DNA from: Bigelowiella natans CCMP2755
Lineage: Eukaryota > Cercozoa > Chlorarachniophyceae
Assembly: GCA_000320545.1 (NCBI GenBank)
Contig: ADNK01001577.1
Coordinates: forward strand, 1-64,000
Reading direction: 5' to 3'
Length of the DNA: 64,000 nucleotides
Shown here: positions 26,419-42,363 of the stretch, in pieces
How the letters are laid out: every line of letters starts with the position of its first letter
How positions within the stretch are numbered: position 1 is the stretch's first letter
Notes under the pieces: generated by a model
The model's input: the letters and a program-made list of their open reading frames with translations, nothing else
Told to the model about the DNA's origin: nothing
Database searches by the model: none
Translations under genes and position numbers: made by a program

Positions 26419-26483
26419 AAACGCGGCTTAAATCCAAAAACAATCGGCTGCAAAACAATTCTAAATTGAAAGTGAAAAGCTGA
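24645..26483 (+). CDS. FAD-dependent oxidoreductase, DAO (D-amino-acid oxidase-like) family
   Basis: A single uninterrupted frame of 612 codons. The N-terminus is Arg-rich and amphipathic (RRWIRSCGPRRASLFTAVG), like a mitochondrial presequence. The dinucleotide-binding motif is at about residues 52-62 (VVGGGIVGASAALH), followed by TLLEGGFIGSGASGLSAG. The middle has ARHVVIATGHNTRWLA, and the C-terminal FAD contact region reads GLWITMGFGPHGIMEGPGA. These features fit flavoproteins that oxidise amines or amino acids; the substrate cannot be told. Low-complexity Ser inserts at about residues 386-400 and near the end are written by TCA and AGT repeats and lengthen the protein beyond the usual 400-500 residues. 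It is the only long intronless gene here apart from the Crinkler-like ones, so retroposition or acquisition from bacteria is worth testing. Confidence 0.8.
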
Positions 26484-26519
26484 AATTGTTTCTCATCAAT
26501 TCATATGACTAGATGATAT

Positions 26520-26555
<36 letters not shown>

Positions 26556-27585
26556 TGGTGCAATGTGAGCGTTATTTACGCGCATGTACACAGTAGCCAC
26601 TAGCTTCTGATAGCTTGCAAACGGTCGCACTTGCACATGCAATAACATAAGAACGTGTACCTCTAGACTTACACATGCTAGCATTTCTCTAAGCAAAAAT
26701 GCCGACTTACATCGTGCCGTACACATGTTCATGGTACATATAATCATCTACCAAATTCAATCCACATCATGCTATATACTAATATACTAGTATAGCATGG
26801 CTGCGCGTGTGTGTGCATATTGCTACATTGCTACGCTAGCAATTATAGCAGCACTTTGCGTGACTTCCATCTAGTGCTTCTGTATAGACATAATGCAAAA
26901 TAAATTACAATGAAGCTCATAAAATTAAAAACGTATGCATCAATGCACAAAACTGTGCATGTATCTAGACAGCTGCACAGGATACACGCATTCACAATTC
27001 TGCAGCGTGAATTTGTCCAGTTTTTCACTTGCTTGCATATTTGCTCGTGTTTTGTGCGATAAGAGACATTGTGATGTAATTAAAACCAGCAGTGCGCATG
27101 CTATGCCAAGTCAGCAGCGCATGCATGTACATTTGACACAATTAGATATATGACGTACACATTCGATACGAACTATGCGTCTATTCACTCGCAGCAACTT
27201 TCATGGTTTTATTGACAAAAAATACACATCTTCGTAATATGTTTGTATTCCTCGGAGCCAACAACAAGAGTCTGACCATCGCTTGTGTGATAGTGCAACT
27301 GCTACAGCTTGCAGACGTTCAGGTATATCACAAAAAACAGCACAAGCGTCACCGCAAGGTTTAACACCTACATAGCAGTCATCGATTAAACATCAGCATC
27401 GTTGTGGTGATATGGTGGTGTTTTCGTCAGGGAAATGCTGCAATAAAACATATGTTTTCACGGAATTCAAGCGTTTTTATAAGTGGTGTGTTAGTATCTT
27501 TTGTGTGTGTACACGCTGCTTCTCACTCTTTCTTTCTATCTTTTCTCCCCCCCCTCCCACCCTCTTTCTCTTGCAGCTCGTATTC

Positions 27586-27617
<32 letters not shown>
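26484..27617. repeat. Convergent intergenic gap with (AC)n and CTAG/CATG words
   Basis: This gap lies between the 3' ends of the oxidoreductase and transporter genes. It holds an AC run at 26519-26551, then scattered CATGCTAGC, GCTAGC and TGCATG words (26677, 26833, 26930-26960, 27110-27125) and a short self-complementary block near 26775-26800. An AT run at 27588-27619 lies at the transporter 3' end. No gene is convincing. Confidence 0.6.
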
Positions 27618-27624
<7 letters not shown>

Positions 27625-27971
27625 ATATGTAAGTTGACCAATGATTCTCTCCCAGCATCATCGGCCCACGCAGCCTTTATGATTTCAACGAAGCGCCCAA
27701 AGCTTCCAACCCCACTCTGTTTGTTATGGCGATTGTCAGGTAGTAAACATCAGATATACGCTCGAGCTAGTACATATATATATATATATATATATACATA
27801 GTATAGAATTTTATGTGTGCACATGCCTGTGTGTATATGTGCGTGTGTGTGCGTGAGGATATTAGACAATCCATGGCACCTTAGATGGGGGCCCCGAAAA
27901 GCTCTTTGTTGCGATCATGAGAGGCATCGTGTAATTAGTAAATCTGCTCCATATACAGATGAAAATATACG

Positions 27972-28012
<41 letters not shown>

Positions 28013-28592
28013 GTATTTATATATATGTGTGTGTGTGAGTGTGTGTGTGTGTGTGTGATACTTGCAGAAGGCTGCAACCCAACGCGAAAAACGTCTCCTT
28101 TTCCCCAAGGTTTCTTATTTCAAAAAATAGCGTGCAAAAGGCGCGGCGGCGACCCTAGCACGAGAATGGACGTCCAAACGAGAAACTCTCCAAATGCCTC
28201 TGACATGTAGAGGAATAAGGCCAGGCTCCAAGGAACGAAGACGCCTATCATCGAGAATCATACATCATAAGAAATGTTTTGATTGAAAAGCATTCTAATA
28301 AAGCTGGCTGCGAGCATCGATGATACGGGTAAAGGGGGAAATGCTTGTTTGTTGGTACTCTGCGTGTACTATTAGGCGGGTTTGGTAGGACTGTCGTTTG
28401 CTCTTATATATATGGTCTTACAACACAGAGCATGCACACATTGTCATCACCGAGAATCTTGGAAAGGGCGGGCCTTTGAGTCACTGGGGTAGATTTTGGA
28501 TCGTAATATGATGGAATAATATGAGATAAATATTGATGAGTGTGATTATGTAGATTTGTGATTGTGTGTGTGTGTGTGTGTGTGTGTGCGCT

Positions 28593-28633
<41 letters not shown>

Positions 28634-28947
28634 AAAAATAAATTGAGTGTGTTCGTGTAAGCAACAACAACACACGCAATACAAAGCAGCCCCCACCTTG
28701 CTCCAGATTCCGTGAAATGAGAATTGTGTATATCGGCAGGGGGGGGATAATCGCCCAGACGAACGCAAAACTACTCATCATTCCCTTTGAAGAAGAGACA
28801 GTAGCAAGTTAAATGCAAAGAATAGCATAGAATAGCATAGAATAGCATAGATTAGCATATAATTTATGTGGGCGCGCGCGAGCGCCGTCTCCCCTTCTCT
28901 CTCTCTCTCTCTCTCTCTCGCTCGCTCGCTCTCTCTTTATACATATA

Positions 28948-28985
<38 letters not shown>

Positions 28986-29642
28986 TGTTTGTGTGTATGT
29001 GTCGGTTTGGACTTAATCCTTACCAGCAAGCTTTTAGATCTTAGCATGGGGTCCATGATGTTGTCACTTTCAGATCCAAACGACACTGCTCCTAGCCCCT
29101 GGAAGGAGCAACAACGAAAGCGGCTCATCGCTCAAAAGACTCTTCTCTCACAAAAAGATAAATATGTGAATCGTGTATATGTAATATATATATATATATA
29201 TATAGTAATAAAACGGAAGGAAAGGCTCTACCCCAATTAAGATGTACATCAAGCAAATCGCCCAGATGGCCACCGTTGTCGCGCTCGCGAAACGAGCTGT
29301 AAAACGAAGAAAAGAAACGAATCACGAACACTTGCGTTGTTTGCAGTAGTAACGGTTTATTCGTCGGCAATTTTGAGATCTGGCATTGACCTCCTTCCTT
29401 GCAATCGGCGAAGAGAGAGGGAACGGCTATCACAATGCTAAAATTGAACACTGCGACACCGATGATCGACGATGGGTCGCTTCCGAAGTAGGAGGCATTC
29501 CCTGCAATCAATGAAATAGATAGTATGGATTGATATCTAAATATGTATCTACTCTGCCAATTAGTGCTCGATAGGGATAGAGGACTCACATAAAGATGGC
29601 TTTGCATTGAACACGCCCAACCACACATAGACACACATACAC

Positions 29643-29681
<39 letters not shown>

Positions 29682-30547
29682 TATAAATAACTAGCAGCAT
29701 TCGTGCTGCTGGCATCTTCCAACGCCCATATTCTCCCTTCCCCCCTCCTTCACGCCGAAAAGAGCGGAAGGGAAAACTAAAGGAATGCACTCGCACACAA
29801 CTTCACAAAAGCGCCGTTGGCACCTGTAATATCGCCATCCGAGGCGGCGATAACGTCCATTGTTATCGGAAGAATATGCAGGACTCCGGACAGCACAAAG
29901 CACGCGAGTAAGGAGAACGATATATACCTAACCACGCGTAGACACACACGCGCGCGGAGAAGTCACGATTTGCTCGAAGCACGGAATTGTTTGGTGGTCG
30001 CGCATTTGTGATGGCAAGGGGTTGCGTTGGGTGTTCTCCTTACTGGGGAAGTGTGTTGGCGGTGAGATCCAGGAGGCTGATATTGTTGTTATTGCTGTTC
30101 TTATTGTTGTTGTTGTTGTTGTTGTTTTTGTTATCGGCATCAACATCAAGTTCAGAGTGTTTTTATGCTTTTGAGTAGAGCTGTGTTCTTTTCGAGTGAT
30201 ACCCAGCAGGGGGGGGGGGGGGGTAAAGTTGATTATGATGAGGAGGAGGAGGAGGAAAGGGGGGGGAGAGAGAGGGAGGAGAGCAGCACATACCCCAAGC
30301 CGACGCATATTATCATCGCAACGACAAACCCAACGCTAACCTGAAGCAACACTCACTCTCAGATATATCGCCTTTATTATTTTTCCTTGAAGCTTCCGAA
30401 TGATGTATCTTGCAATAATTGTGTGCGCGCGCATGTGCTTAAAGAGACTACCAGGGATTGATTCACACCAAACGGCTGCAGAGATGCTGAAGAGCTAGAT
30501 ATGACCTCAAACGCAGGATAATACCGAACCGCAAAGGACTGTGTATG

Positions 30548-30621
<74 letters not shown>

Positions 30622-31295
30622 TCCTTATATGTCAATAATTGCGATATTTTACTTGGTGATGATGATGATGATGATGATGATGAAAGTACCCTTCCAGTAA
30701 GAGCAATAGCCATTGCGTCCAAAGCTTGAGCGGACACCTGATGGCGCACAACATACCCAACAAATCCTCTCATATCGACAAGAGACTTCTCCTTTTCAAG
30801 CACATTTTTGCATATTAGGAACAAGGCAGGGGTAAAGGGCGCTGATGTAGAAATGCTGAAGGAAACGCTCTCCTCTCCCCACCCCCCCCCCGTCGTGTTG
30901 AAGGTGGCTGGCTACCGTGATCTGGGCAATGGCGAGAGACCCCAGTGTAAGAGTTAGCATTATCAAAGCAACTTTGAATAATATAGAACATATACATGTT
31001 AAATGAATATTGTGTTTTCCATCGCTCCTTCTCTCTCTGGGAGAAAATGAGAGATTCACGAATATTGAGTCAATAATCCAACAACTTATAGACGATGCAG
31101 CAACTTTGCGGTTGGTGAGAAGATGATATGGGATTCAGCCCGCCCTGGAAATAGGCACAGTCCTTCCTCTCATTCTTATACGAATTCGTCTTATTTTTCT
31201 CTCTCCTCTGCTTCAATGCTACTACCCGTCTCCCACACAGGTCCAAAGTGAATTCGCATAAGATCAGTAAATTCCAATTCCATCCTAAAGAGTGT

Positions 31296-31333
<38 letters not shown>

Positions 31334-31911
31334 CCGCAAGTCATCAAGCATCGATCAACGATAATCGATAGTAAACTTACTCAAAGTCGAAAGTGGCAAT
31401 CTTGGTGGCGTGGATGGACTCCGCTAATATATAACCTGGTCCATTCACACACCATGTTTCAACGCTTTACATTTGCCAAACATACATATTCGTGCTACTC
31501 GTGCATTCTTACATGTCCTTGTCGTAACCCAAGCCATCACCGCGAGCGCCATTATTCCTGGAACCAGACCGCATTCTGCTAACGTCTGGCAAGATGGGGG
31601 GTAGATGTACAAACACATACACACACAACACACACACACACACACACACACACAAAACATAGTTACAAAACAAAACCAGAGCAAGAAACACATATTGGCT
31701 GCGAGATGTATGAATCTAATGAACGTAAGACAACAGGGCCACAAGAACAACGATCTTTAACAATATATATTAAATCATTTATCTGCCTTAGGTAAAGCCA
31801 GAAGTCCAGGGCCATTCATCGTATTCACGCACAAAATCTTTTCGAAGGGGCGGGGGAGGGGAAGAGGAGGAATTGGAAGAGGATCAATAAGTCGGTACGA
31901 CATTGTCTCCA

Positions 31912-31963
<52 letters not shown>

Positions 31964-32409
31964 ATATATTCACACTCTTCATTTAGGGAAAAAAAAGGCG
32001 CACAAACAATAATTTCCTGCACGCCGAACTTGTACTTTTCCTCTGGATCTACTACTCCTCCTAGCAAAGAGGTAATGAAGATGTTGGTGAATAATGATAA
32101 CAACGGTAAGAAGGATACAGGTGATAAGGATACTATTGCTGGTCGATCTGGGGTCTATATCAAAAAGGCTGGTTATTATTCGAAGATAAAGCGTATGGGG
32201 GGGGGGGGCGGGGGGGCTCGCTTCATTGTATATCGGCGACATGGTCACTTGGTAACGTACACAAGAATAGGAAGCGCTTTCTATCACAACTTTTACCTCC
32301 CCCACCCAACGAAGAAATTGAGACTCTTGATCCAGAGAGGCTGCTACCCCCTGCATTCAGCTTGCTGCTATGGAACCCTCCACCAGTGTTGCCTCGATTC
32401 TGTTTGACC
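27618..32409 (-). CDS. Amino-acid transporter of the AAAP family (SLC32/36/38-like)
   Basis: Moves amino acids across a membrane, usually coupled to H+ or Na+. About 18 exons on the minus strand. Several join in phase: 31837-31787, 31585-31513, 31423-31381, 31284-31226, 30971-30916. The first helix pair gives NTMNGPGLLALPK then TLAECGLVPGIMALAVMAW, the AAAP signature region. Further helices are near 30950 (ALIMLTLTLGSLAIAQIT), 30320 (VSVGFVVAMIICVGLG), 29880 (LLACFVLSGVLHILPITM), 29450 (SSIIGVAVFNFSIVIAVPSLF), 29270 (TTVAIWAICLMYILIG), 29060 (GLGAVSFGSESDNIMDP) and 28740 (SSFAFVWAIIPPLPIYTIL). The cytosolic N-terminus (32409-32297) is Gly/Ser-rich. C-terminal exons at about 27945-27890 and 27710-27618 end NLHII then TAA. 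The start codon is not fixed; an ATG at 32643 is a candidate but its phase does not match. One intron appears to be GC-AG (donor 31786). Confidence 0.75.
27976..28061. repeat. (AT)n(GT)n microsatellite, transporter intron
   Basis: AT run passing into a GT run between C-terminal exons of the transporter gene. A smaller TA run lies at 27772-27796. Confidence 0.9.
28565..28630. repeat. (GT)n(AG)n microsatellite, transporter intron
   Basis: GT run followed after CGCTGA by an AG run, in the intron after the exon at 28799-28699. Confidence 0.9.
28815..28860. repeat. Tandem 10-base repeat
   Basis: AGAATAGCAT repeats about four times, the last copy altered to AGATTAGCAT. It lies in an intron of the transporter gene. 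Confidence 0.85.
28945..28983. repeat. (AT)n microsatellite, transporter intron
   Basis: AT run next to a CT-rich tract (28897-28935). Further AT runs lie at 29180-29204 and 29647-29680 in neighbouring introns. Confidence 0.9.
30551..30616. repeat. (AT)n(GT)n microsatellite, transporter intron
   Basis: AT run turning into GT. A GAT repeat follows at 30657-30682, near the donor of the exon ending at about 30688. Confidence 0.9.
31290..31333. repeat. (GT)n microsatellite, transporter intron
   Basis: GT run immediately next to the exon 31284-31226. CA and GT runs at 31620-31655 and 31914-31961 occupy the two preceding introns. Confidence 0.9.
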
Positions 32410-33022
32410 CTAATTGCAGCACCGGACAGCCCATACCAGCACAAAAAGCTTCATTTTCGGATTACACTAAAAAGCATCGATGCCTATTCTAGACAGCGAG
32501 AAGTACCTCTGACTGGCTGTAGGTATTTCTAAGAGCGGGGTCCCTTCGCCTGAACATGCACGTCACACCTTAAAACTTCACAAACACCACGCCGCCCACG
32601 CATGGCAGCCTGGCCGGCCCCACCTGCAGAGTTGGCTTTCAACATATTTCCGTCGATGACCACAAGGTGGGGGAACGGCCGAAAGACTGCAAGAAAGATG
32701 GATTTCCCTTCCGAGTTTGTCTTTTCGGGGGAGGGGTTGGGTCGACGTGCCACAAGGAGGCAATTTATGTCATAAACGCAGACGATTATTTCCAGAAGAC
32801 ATTCCAATTACCGCGAATTTATTTACTTACCCCCCGCATTCAGCTTCACGATTCGCATTTTTATCGGCGAAACTACCAAAGGAAGTCGAAAGACTGTGCC
32901 TGCTTTGCCAGGCGAAAAAGTCAAGTTTTCCTGATGAAAACTTCATGATATTTTATGGATATTTTTAGTATAAAATTTTGTCTAAAGGACAGAGAGACGA
33001 GAGGCCCCCAGCTGAGCTCGCA
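32410..33022. promoter_or_regulatory. Divergent promoter gap (transporter / RING E3)
   Basis: This gap lies between the 5' ends of the transporter and RING genes and contains no CTAG/CATG island. Open stretches occur on both strands: about 32312-32530 plus, and 32807-32529 minus with MLKANSAG before a possible donor. The latter could hold the transporter start. No promoter box is clear. Confidence 0.35.
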
Positions 33023-36974
<3,952 letters not shown>

Positions 36975-37850
36975 TACGTAGCTCGTGGTCGCCACAAGGC
37001 CGCCTCTAGCGCCTGCATTAGTTGTTATGGCTCGATCTGTTGTGCGTGGTTGTTGCCTCTGCGCTGCTGCTATACTTCTCATTCGATCAGTAAGATAGAT
37101 AATGAAATGATTACATTTTTCATTTATTCTCATCGCGAACATATGTATATACGCGCACACATCGTCAGCATGGAATCTTCTGCTTTGCATGCTAGCATGG
37201 CTAGTAAATGGCTGCAACGCCGCGTACGTCTAGTAGGCGAATTCATGCGTAGTTCATTTTTATCCTTTGCGCCATGTAGTAGTCTACGCCCAGTGCTAGC
37301 AGTAATATGCAATATAAATTGCCGCCGATCTTAAGATTTGTGTGCAGCGATGAATGAATCTCTTTACAAGTATACGTACTAGCTAGCTAGCGTATAGCAT
37401 AGCAGGAAGCATGCACGATCGACGCAAGCTATAGCAACCAGGCAAGCATGCAGCTGTATGCGCGCTAGCGCGTACCTAGGTATGACAAAAAAAATGGATC
37501 CCTTGCGTCCACATGCTAGCATGGCTGTAGTGGCATGCTACACTAGTATATCTCAAGATGACGCCTTCATCAGCTAGTTATTTGCAAAACCAGACCTAGC
37601 AAACATCTAGATATGCCATGCTAGCACACAGCATGCTCACTGCGATGTACTACTAATCGTATCATCCATCATCATGCGGGGTCGCTGGCAACTGGGCTCG
37701 CACACAGCGGTTCTAACTTCTACCCGCTATGCTTTGTTCCCCCACCGAAACAACCCAAGGACGCACTAGAACGAAATCTGCAATGCCTACCACGCGCTCT
37801 GTTACCAACGCACACACGACGCTGTCAAGCTGCTCTTTCCACCACCAATT
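36975..37850. repeat. Convergent intergenic gap with CTAG/CATG island (core 37380-37650)
   Basis: This gap lies between the 3' ends of the RING gene and the Sec12-like gene. Words such as CTAGCTAGCTAGC (37379), GCGCTAGCGC (37461), ACATGCTAGCATGG (37511) and CATGCTAGC (37618) crowd the middle. No coding sequence is seen. Confidence 0.75.
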
Positions 37851-37987
37851 CTACGAGTACGTGACCAGGTGAGCGATGAGGACCACGGCCACCATTTGCA
37901 CTAATAACCTGTATATCATTACACCCAGCAGGCAAGGGAGACGCATTCACATCAGCACCCACCACGTTGGAAAGCATAGTGCGAGGG

Positions 37988-38022
<35 letters not shown>

Positions 38023-39643
38023 GGGGGGGGAGAGAGAGAGAGAGAGCGATCTTTTTCTCCCACGGATTATTCGATGCATAGCTCTGAGCACAATGCGACA
38101 CTCACTCACCTCACGACGCCTTGTACACAGCCGTGAGATGCCTCCGGCTCTATCGTTGCATCAACAGGGATGAGCACATACGACTTATCCATCGACGCCG
38201 ACACCTGAAGAACAACAAAACGGCAAGAGAAACACGGCTTCATATGACTGCACAACACTTACGTACAGAGTCGTAGTAAGTATCAATAAACATAGATATG
38301 AGTGTTAAATACATTACAGATCACGTACCAAAGTGTCACCAGCGCTTGTGAAGCATAGCGCCGTGCCTGAGTTATAACGCGCACAAATTTCTTCCCGTTA
38401 GCACAAGTTGACAAAGACCGCTCTCCGCACTCGATCCACGACATTATCTTAGCATCCCCCCCCCCCCTCCCCCCCTTCCCAAATGATAGATGCCTGGGGT
38501 TTTGGCTGATTGACCTGGCAGGTGGTGGCAGTTCTTTACCTCCCTGATTCGAGCCATCGTCAGCGTATTGATGACCTGAGGAAAACAACCGCGTTGATGC
38601 CATGAAAAATATGAGCATCACTCATCCTCCCCTCCCTCCTCTGCACAGACAAACAGTACATAACAACAATGCACAGGCACGACGGGTCAATATTCTATCC
38701 TTGTAGAGTCGTAAGAGGCCAACTCCTCCCCAAAGACGCGCAAAACGAGGCTGCAAGCGATGTCGCGGATAAAAATCGCCGGTACTCCTCTAGCACTGAC
38801 TCTTTTGCTAGCAACCACCTCCCTCCCCGATTTGTCTAAGGCCGATGCTTGTTGTTGCCATTGGAATCAGCCACCCCCTCCCCTCCCCCCCTCTTCTTCT
38901 TTCTCTCGTCAAGATCATCATTTTGTGATGATTTATTTTTTCATCATCAATCAATACGAATACGCCTCATGAGCTATACACTCACCACAACTGAGCCCTG
39001 GCTAGTGTTAAGAGCTACCGACACCCCGTCATTGCTGGTTTTCATGATGCGACAGGCATTTCAAACAAATAACGCTCATCAGGGGAAAGCAAATCGAGGA
39101 GAGCACGATCAAAGGAGGCAACATGCTTGTGCGCTTGTATTCGCTACCTGACCGAACACGATGTCACGGTCTCTTGAATCGCGCGCACAAGGCCAACAAT
39201 CTTGTACTCGTTGTTTTCGGTGCTAACTTTGGCCAGATAGCTCCACCCATTTCGCGCGGTTTCGACCTGGGGAGGAAGGGGGAAATTGGGGGGGGGGGGG
39301 GGGGGGTCAAAAAGACAACAACGCCCCCCAAAAGTCCTCCTCTCTCCCGCTTTGAATCATCAACGCAGCACCTGCTCAGCATCATCATCATCGTCGCTGC
39401 CATCTCCCGTTGTGCTCTGAGGCTGCATTTTATCGGTTGTGGAGGAGGTCGTTTCTGGGCCGTGTTTCTTCGGGGGAATGACCGTCCACGAATCGATGGG
39501 CTCAAACGACTCTCCCACAGAATCAGTCAGAAACGCGTACACCTGCATTGTAGGCGGAGAAATGAAGAGATGGCGATGATGATGCTGCTGATGCTGCTGA
39601 CAATGATGATAATATTCTACGAAACCATTTCAAGCAGGGATGG

Positions 39644-39689
<46 letters not shown>

Positions 39690-42332
39690 CACTGCCCTCC
39701 ATGCTGACGGCGATTTCCGACCCGCACGGATGCTCAGCGATGCAGTTGACTAGCTTATCGTTGCTATCAAACGTAGCAAACGGCACCAGAGCACAGTTCG
39801 GCCTCACATCGTAGATCTTGATGCCGCTGCCCACCCCCATTCCTTGGAGGAAAACAATGGTAGGAAGGAAGAGAGTTTGACACGATCAGATTGGGAGGAT
39901 GTGAAGAAGAATGGAATCGTATCATCACTATCATCAGCAGCAGGAGAAGGATAATCATGAAGTCTATCACCTGCCATGCCCCCTCCCCCCGCCAGGGCAA
40001 TCCTCCCATTCTTCATCCCAATTCCGGCGAAAATGGGGAGGTCGTCCTTCCAGTGTATCAAATCCTCCCCCTCAGAACGAGAACCTGTATTGAGGTTTTA
40101 TGCCGTGCAGATGTTAAGTCGGGTGAGCGGGGTGGGGGAGGGATTTGAAACCCAGATCTTCTCTATGATTTAGAACACCGAAAGCTAAACCCCCCCCCCC
40201 CCCCCCACACCCCCCTTCGCCGAATTTAATAGCATTACCACATCCGCAGTTACGACCGCTAGGTGGTAGGGGGACCATCATCTTCTTTCTTTCTCCCGGA
40301 TCAGCCATTTTGTAGCTGTGTGGTGGTGGTGATGATGATGATGATGATGATGAATTTGATGAATTTGATGATGACGAGGAGGACGATGCGTGTGTGCGTG
40401 TGCTGTGTGGAAAAATAACAATAAGACTAAAAACATGCGAAACTGTAACTTGATACTCGTACGATATACCACACACACACTCTATCCCTCCCCCCCCCCC
40501 CCTTCTCTCTGGTAAAGACCAAAACGATGCATGCATAAATATAACAAAGTCTGTTGGGCGAGGAGGAGGACTGACAGCATACCTTCCGACCTCCCTCGGA
40601 ACAGGCCCGAGGCCATAGAATGGAGATCCAGCGGTAGAGAACTCAGACAACGATGGGAAACCGTCCTTTGAACCCGAAGCAAATGACGACGTTAACGTCT
40701 TAATGTCGCTATCGATTGAGGTGTTGGAGGGCAGCATCCTTGCCCGTCTCTCCGAAGAAGAAGATGGCGGGACAATCTGAACGACGACACGATGGGAGGA
40801 TGATTGAGAGCATGAAATGGCGATGCTGGTGGCTGCGTTCTTCTTCTTCTTCTTTTTCATCATCATCATCATCTTCTTCTTCTTCTTCTTCTTCATCTTC
40901 TTCTTCTTCGTCGTTGTCATCTCTGCTGTGTTTTATTGAACGACTCTACGAATGCGTATTGGATGCACACACACACACACACACAACGCAAGTACCTTTC
41001 CAGGCGTAAGCGGTTTCGCGGGAGAAGGTGTCGGTTTGAAGCCTGGGGGAGGGGCATCTGAAGGCGGTTGTTGTTGTTGTTGTTGTTGTTGGGAGGATGG
41101 CGGAAGTTTGCTTGGGGAGAAGCTTGTCGCCGATTTCTGACTTCTCGTTGGAGGGGCTCCTACTCCTTTCTCACCATTCACCAACGCAGCAGCCTTATTC
41201 ACTGACTCGGCCTGTTCCGCCCCTGCCCCCTCTCCATCGTGGTTCTTCGTCATCTTCTTCTCCTCCTTTTTTTCGGTCGTTGGGGGGGCCGAGCGGTTCG
41301 GGGGAAGACCCCTTAACCTTCCTCCAGCAGTCCGGCGTGGGGGAACCATCACTCCTCTGGGAGGGCCTATTCTCCCTTTCAACAGGGGGCGGGGGGCCGG
41401 CCCCCCGCCCTTCCGCAGCGCCGCCGGTGTTTTCCTCGGCGGTGCTGCGAAGCGGGAAGGGGGCGGAAAGGGGGAGCTCTTCGACGCTGCTGAGGGTAGC
41501 AGCCCGTTTTGTTTGGGGGGGGGGAGACCAGCACCGCGGGGGGGTGGAAGCCCTCCTCCGCCGCCTCCTCCTAAGACAGGGTTAGCGTTGTTAGGAGTGG
41601 GGGCAATGACTGCTGCATTTTTATTAGCGGACAAGTCACCCTGCCCCATCCCCTGCGCCGGTGTTTCTTTTTTTGGAGGGTTTGTAGGGTTGAGGGCAGG
41701 GGTAGGCGCTGCTGGCATTGCTGCTGTGCTGCTCTTGCCTCCCCCTCTCTCCGTGTTCTCGCCACCATTCTTTTCCTCCTCTTGCTCCGATTCGTTTGCC
41801 TTCTTCTCGCTGTTGGTACTATCTCCGTCGTTGCCAGTCTTCGCGTCCTTTTCTTCTTTGTCCTTTGCAGGATCTCCACTGCCGCTAAGGTTGCTGCTTG
41901 CAGCCTTCAGGCTGCTACTGCTGCCTTCCCCCTCAGGCTTTGCACTTTGATCATCGCTACTCTTTCCTGTCGTTGGAGGTGGCAGGGGGCGCGGGGTCAT
42001 CTTCGCTCCTCGGAAGGAGGCAGGAGGAGCCCTCCCTCTCATCATCGGCTGCCCCCTCAGCATCGGTTTTCGCATAGAAGGCGGCATGCCTCGAAGGGGG
42101 GGGGGCATCATTCTTCCGCCGCGTTGAGCGGCTGTGCCTGGCCGCTGAGGCGGAGATCCTAAGAAAAATGGAAGGGGAGAAAAAGGGGGGGGGGGAAAAA
42201 AGGGGAGGGGAATTTAAAACAATCTTCTAAAGCCCTGTCACAAAGTAAAATCGGTAGCGTTTTTCACTGCAGATCTCAATATTTCCGCCTTGTTATTGTT
42301 TCATAGTTATATCTGGTTGAAACACTATATTT

Positions 42333-42363
<31 letters not shown>

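Noticed and set aside
28815-28860. CRISPR-like array
   Set aside because: Repeats are directly adjacent 10-mers without spacers, inside an intron.
32312-32530. Plus-strand open stretch (LLPPAFSLLLWNPPP)
   Set aside because: The opposite strand has an exon here with both a clean acceptor and donor that fits the transporter N-terminus, so this frame is probably its shadow.
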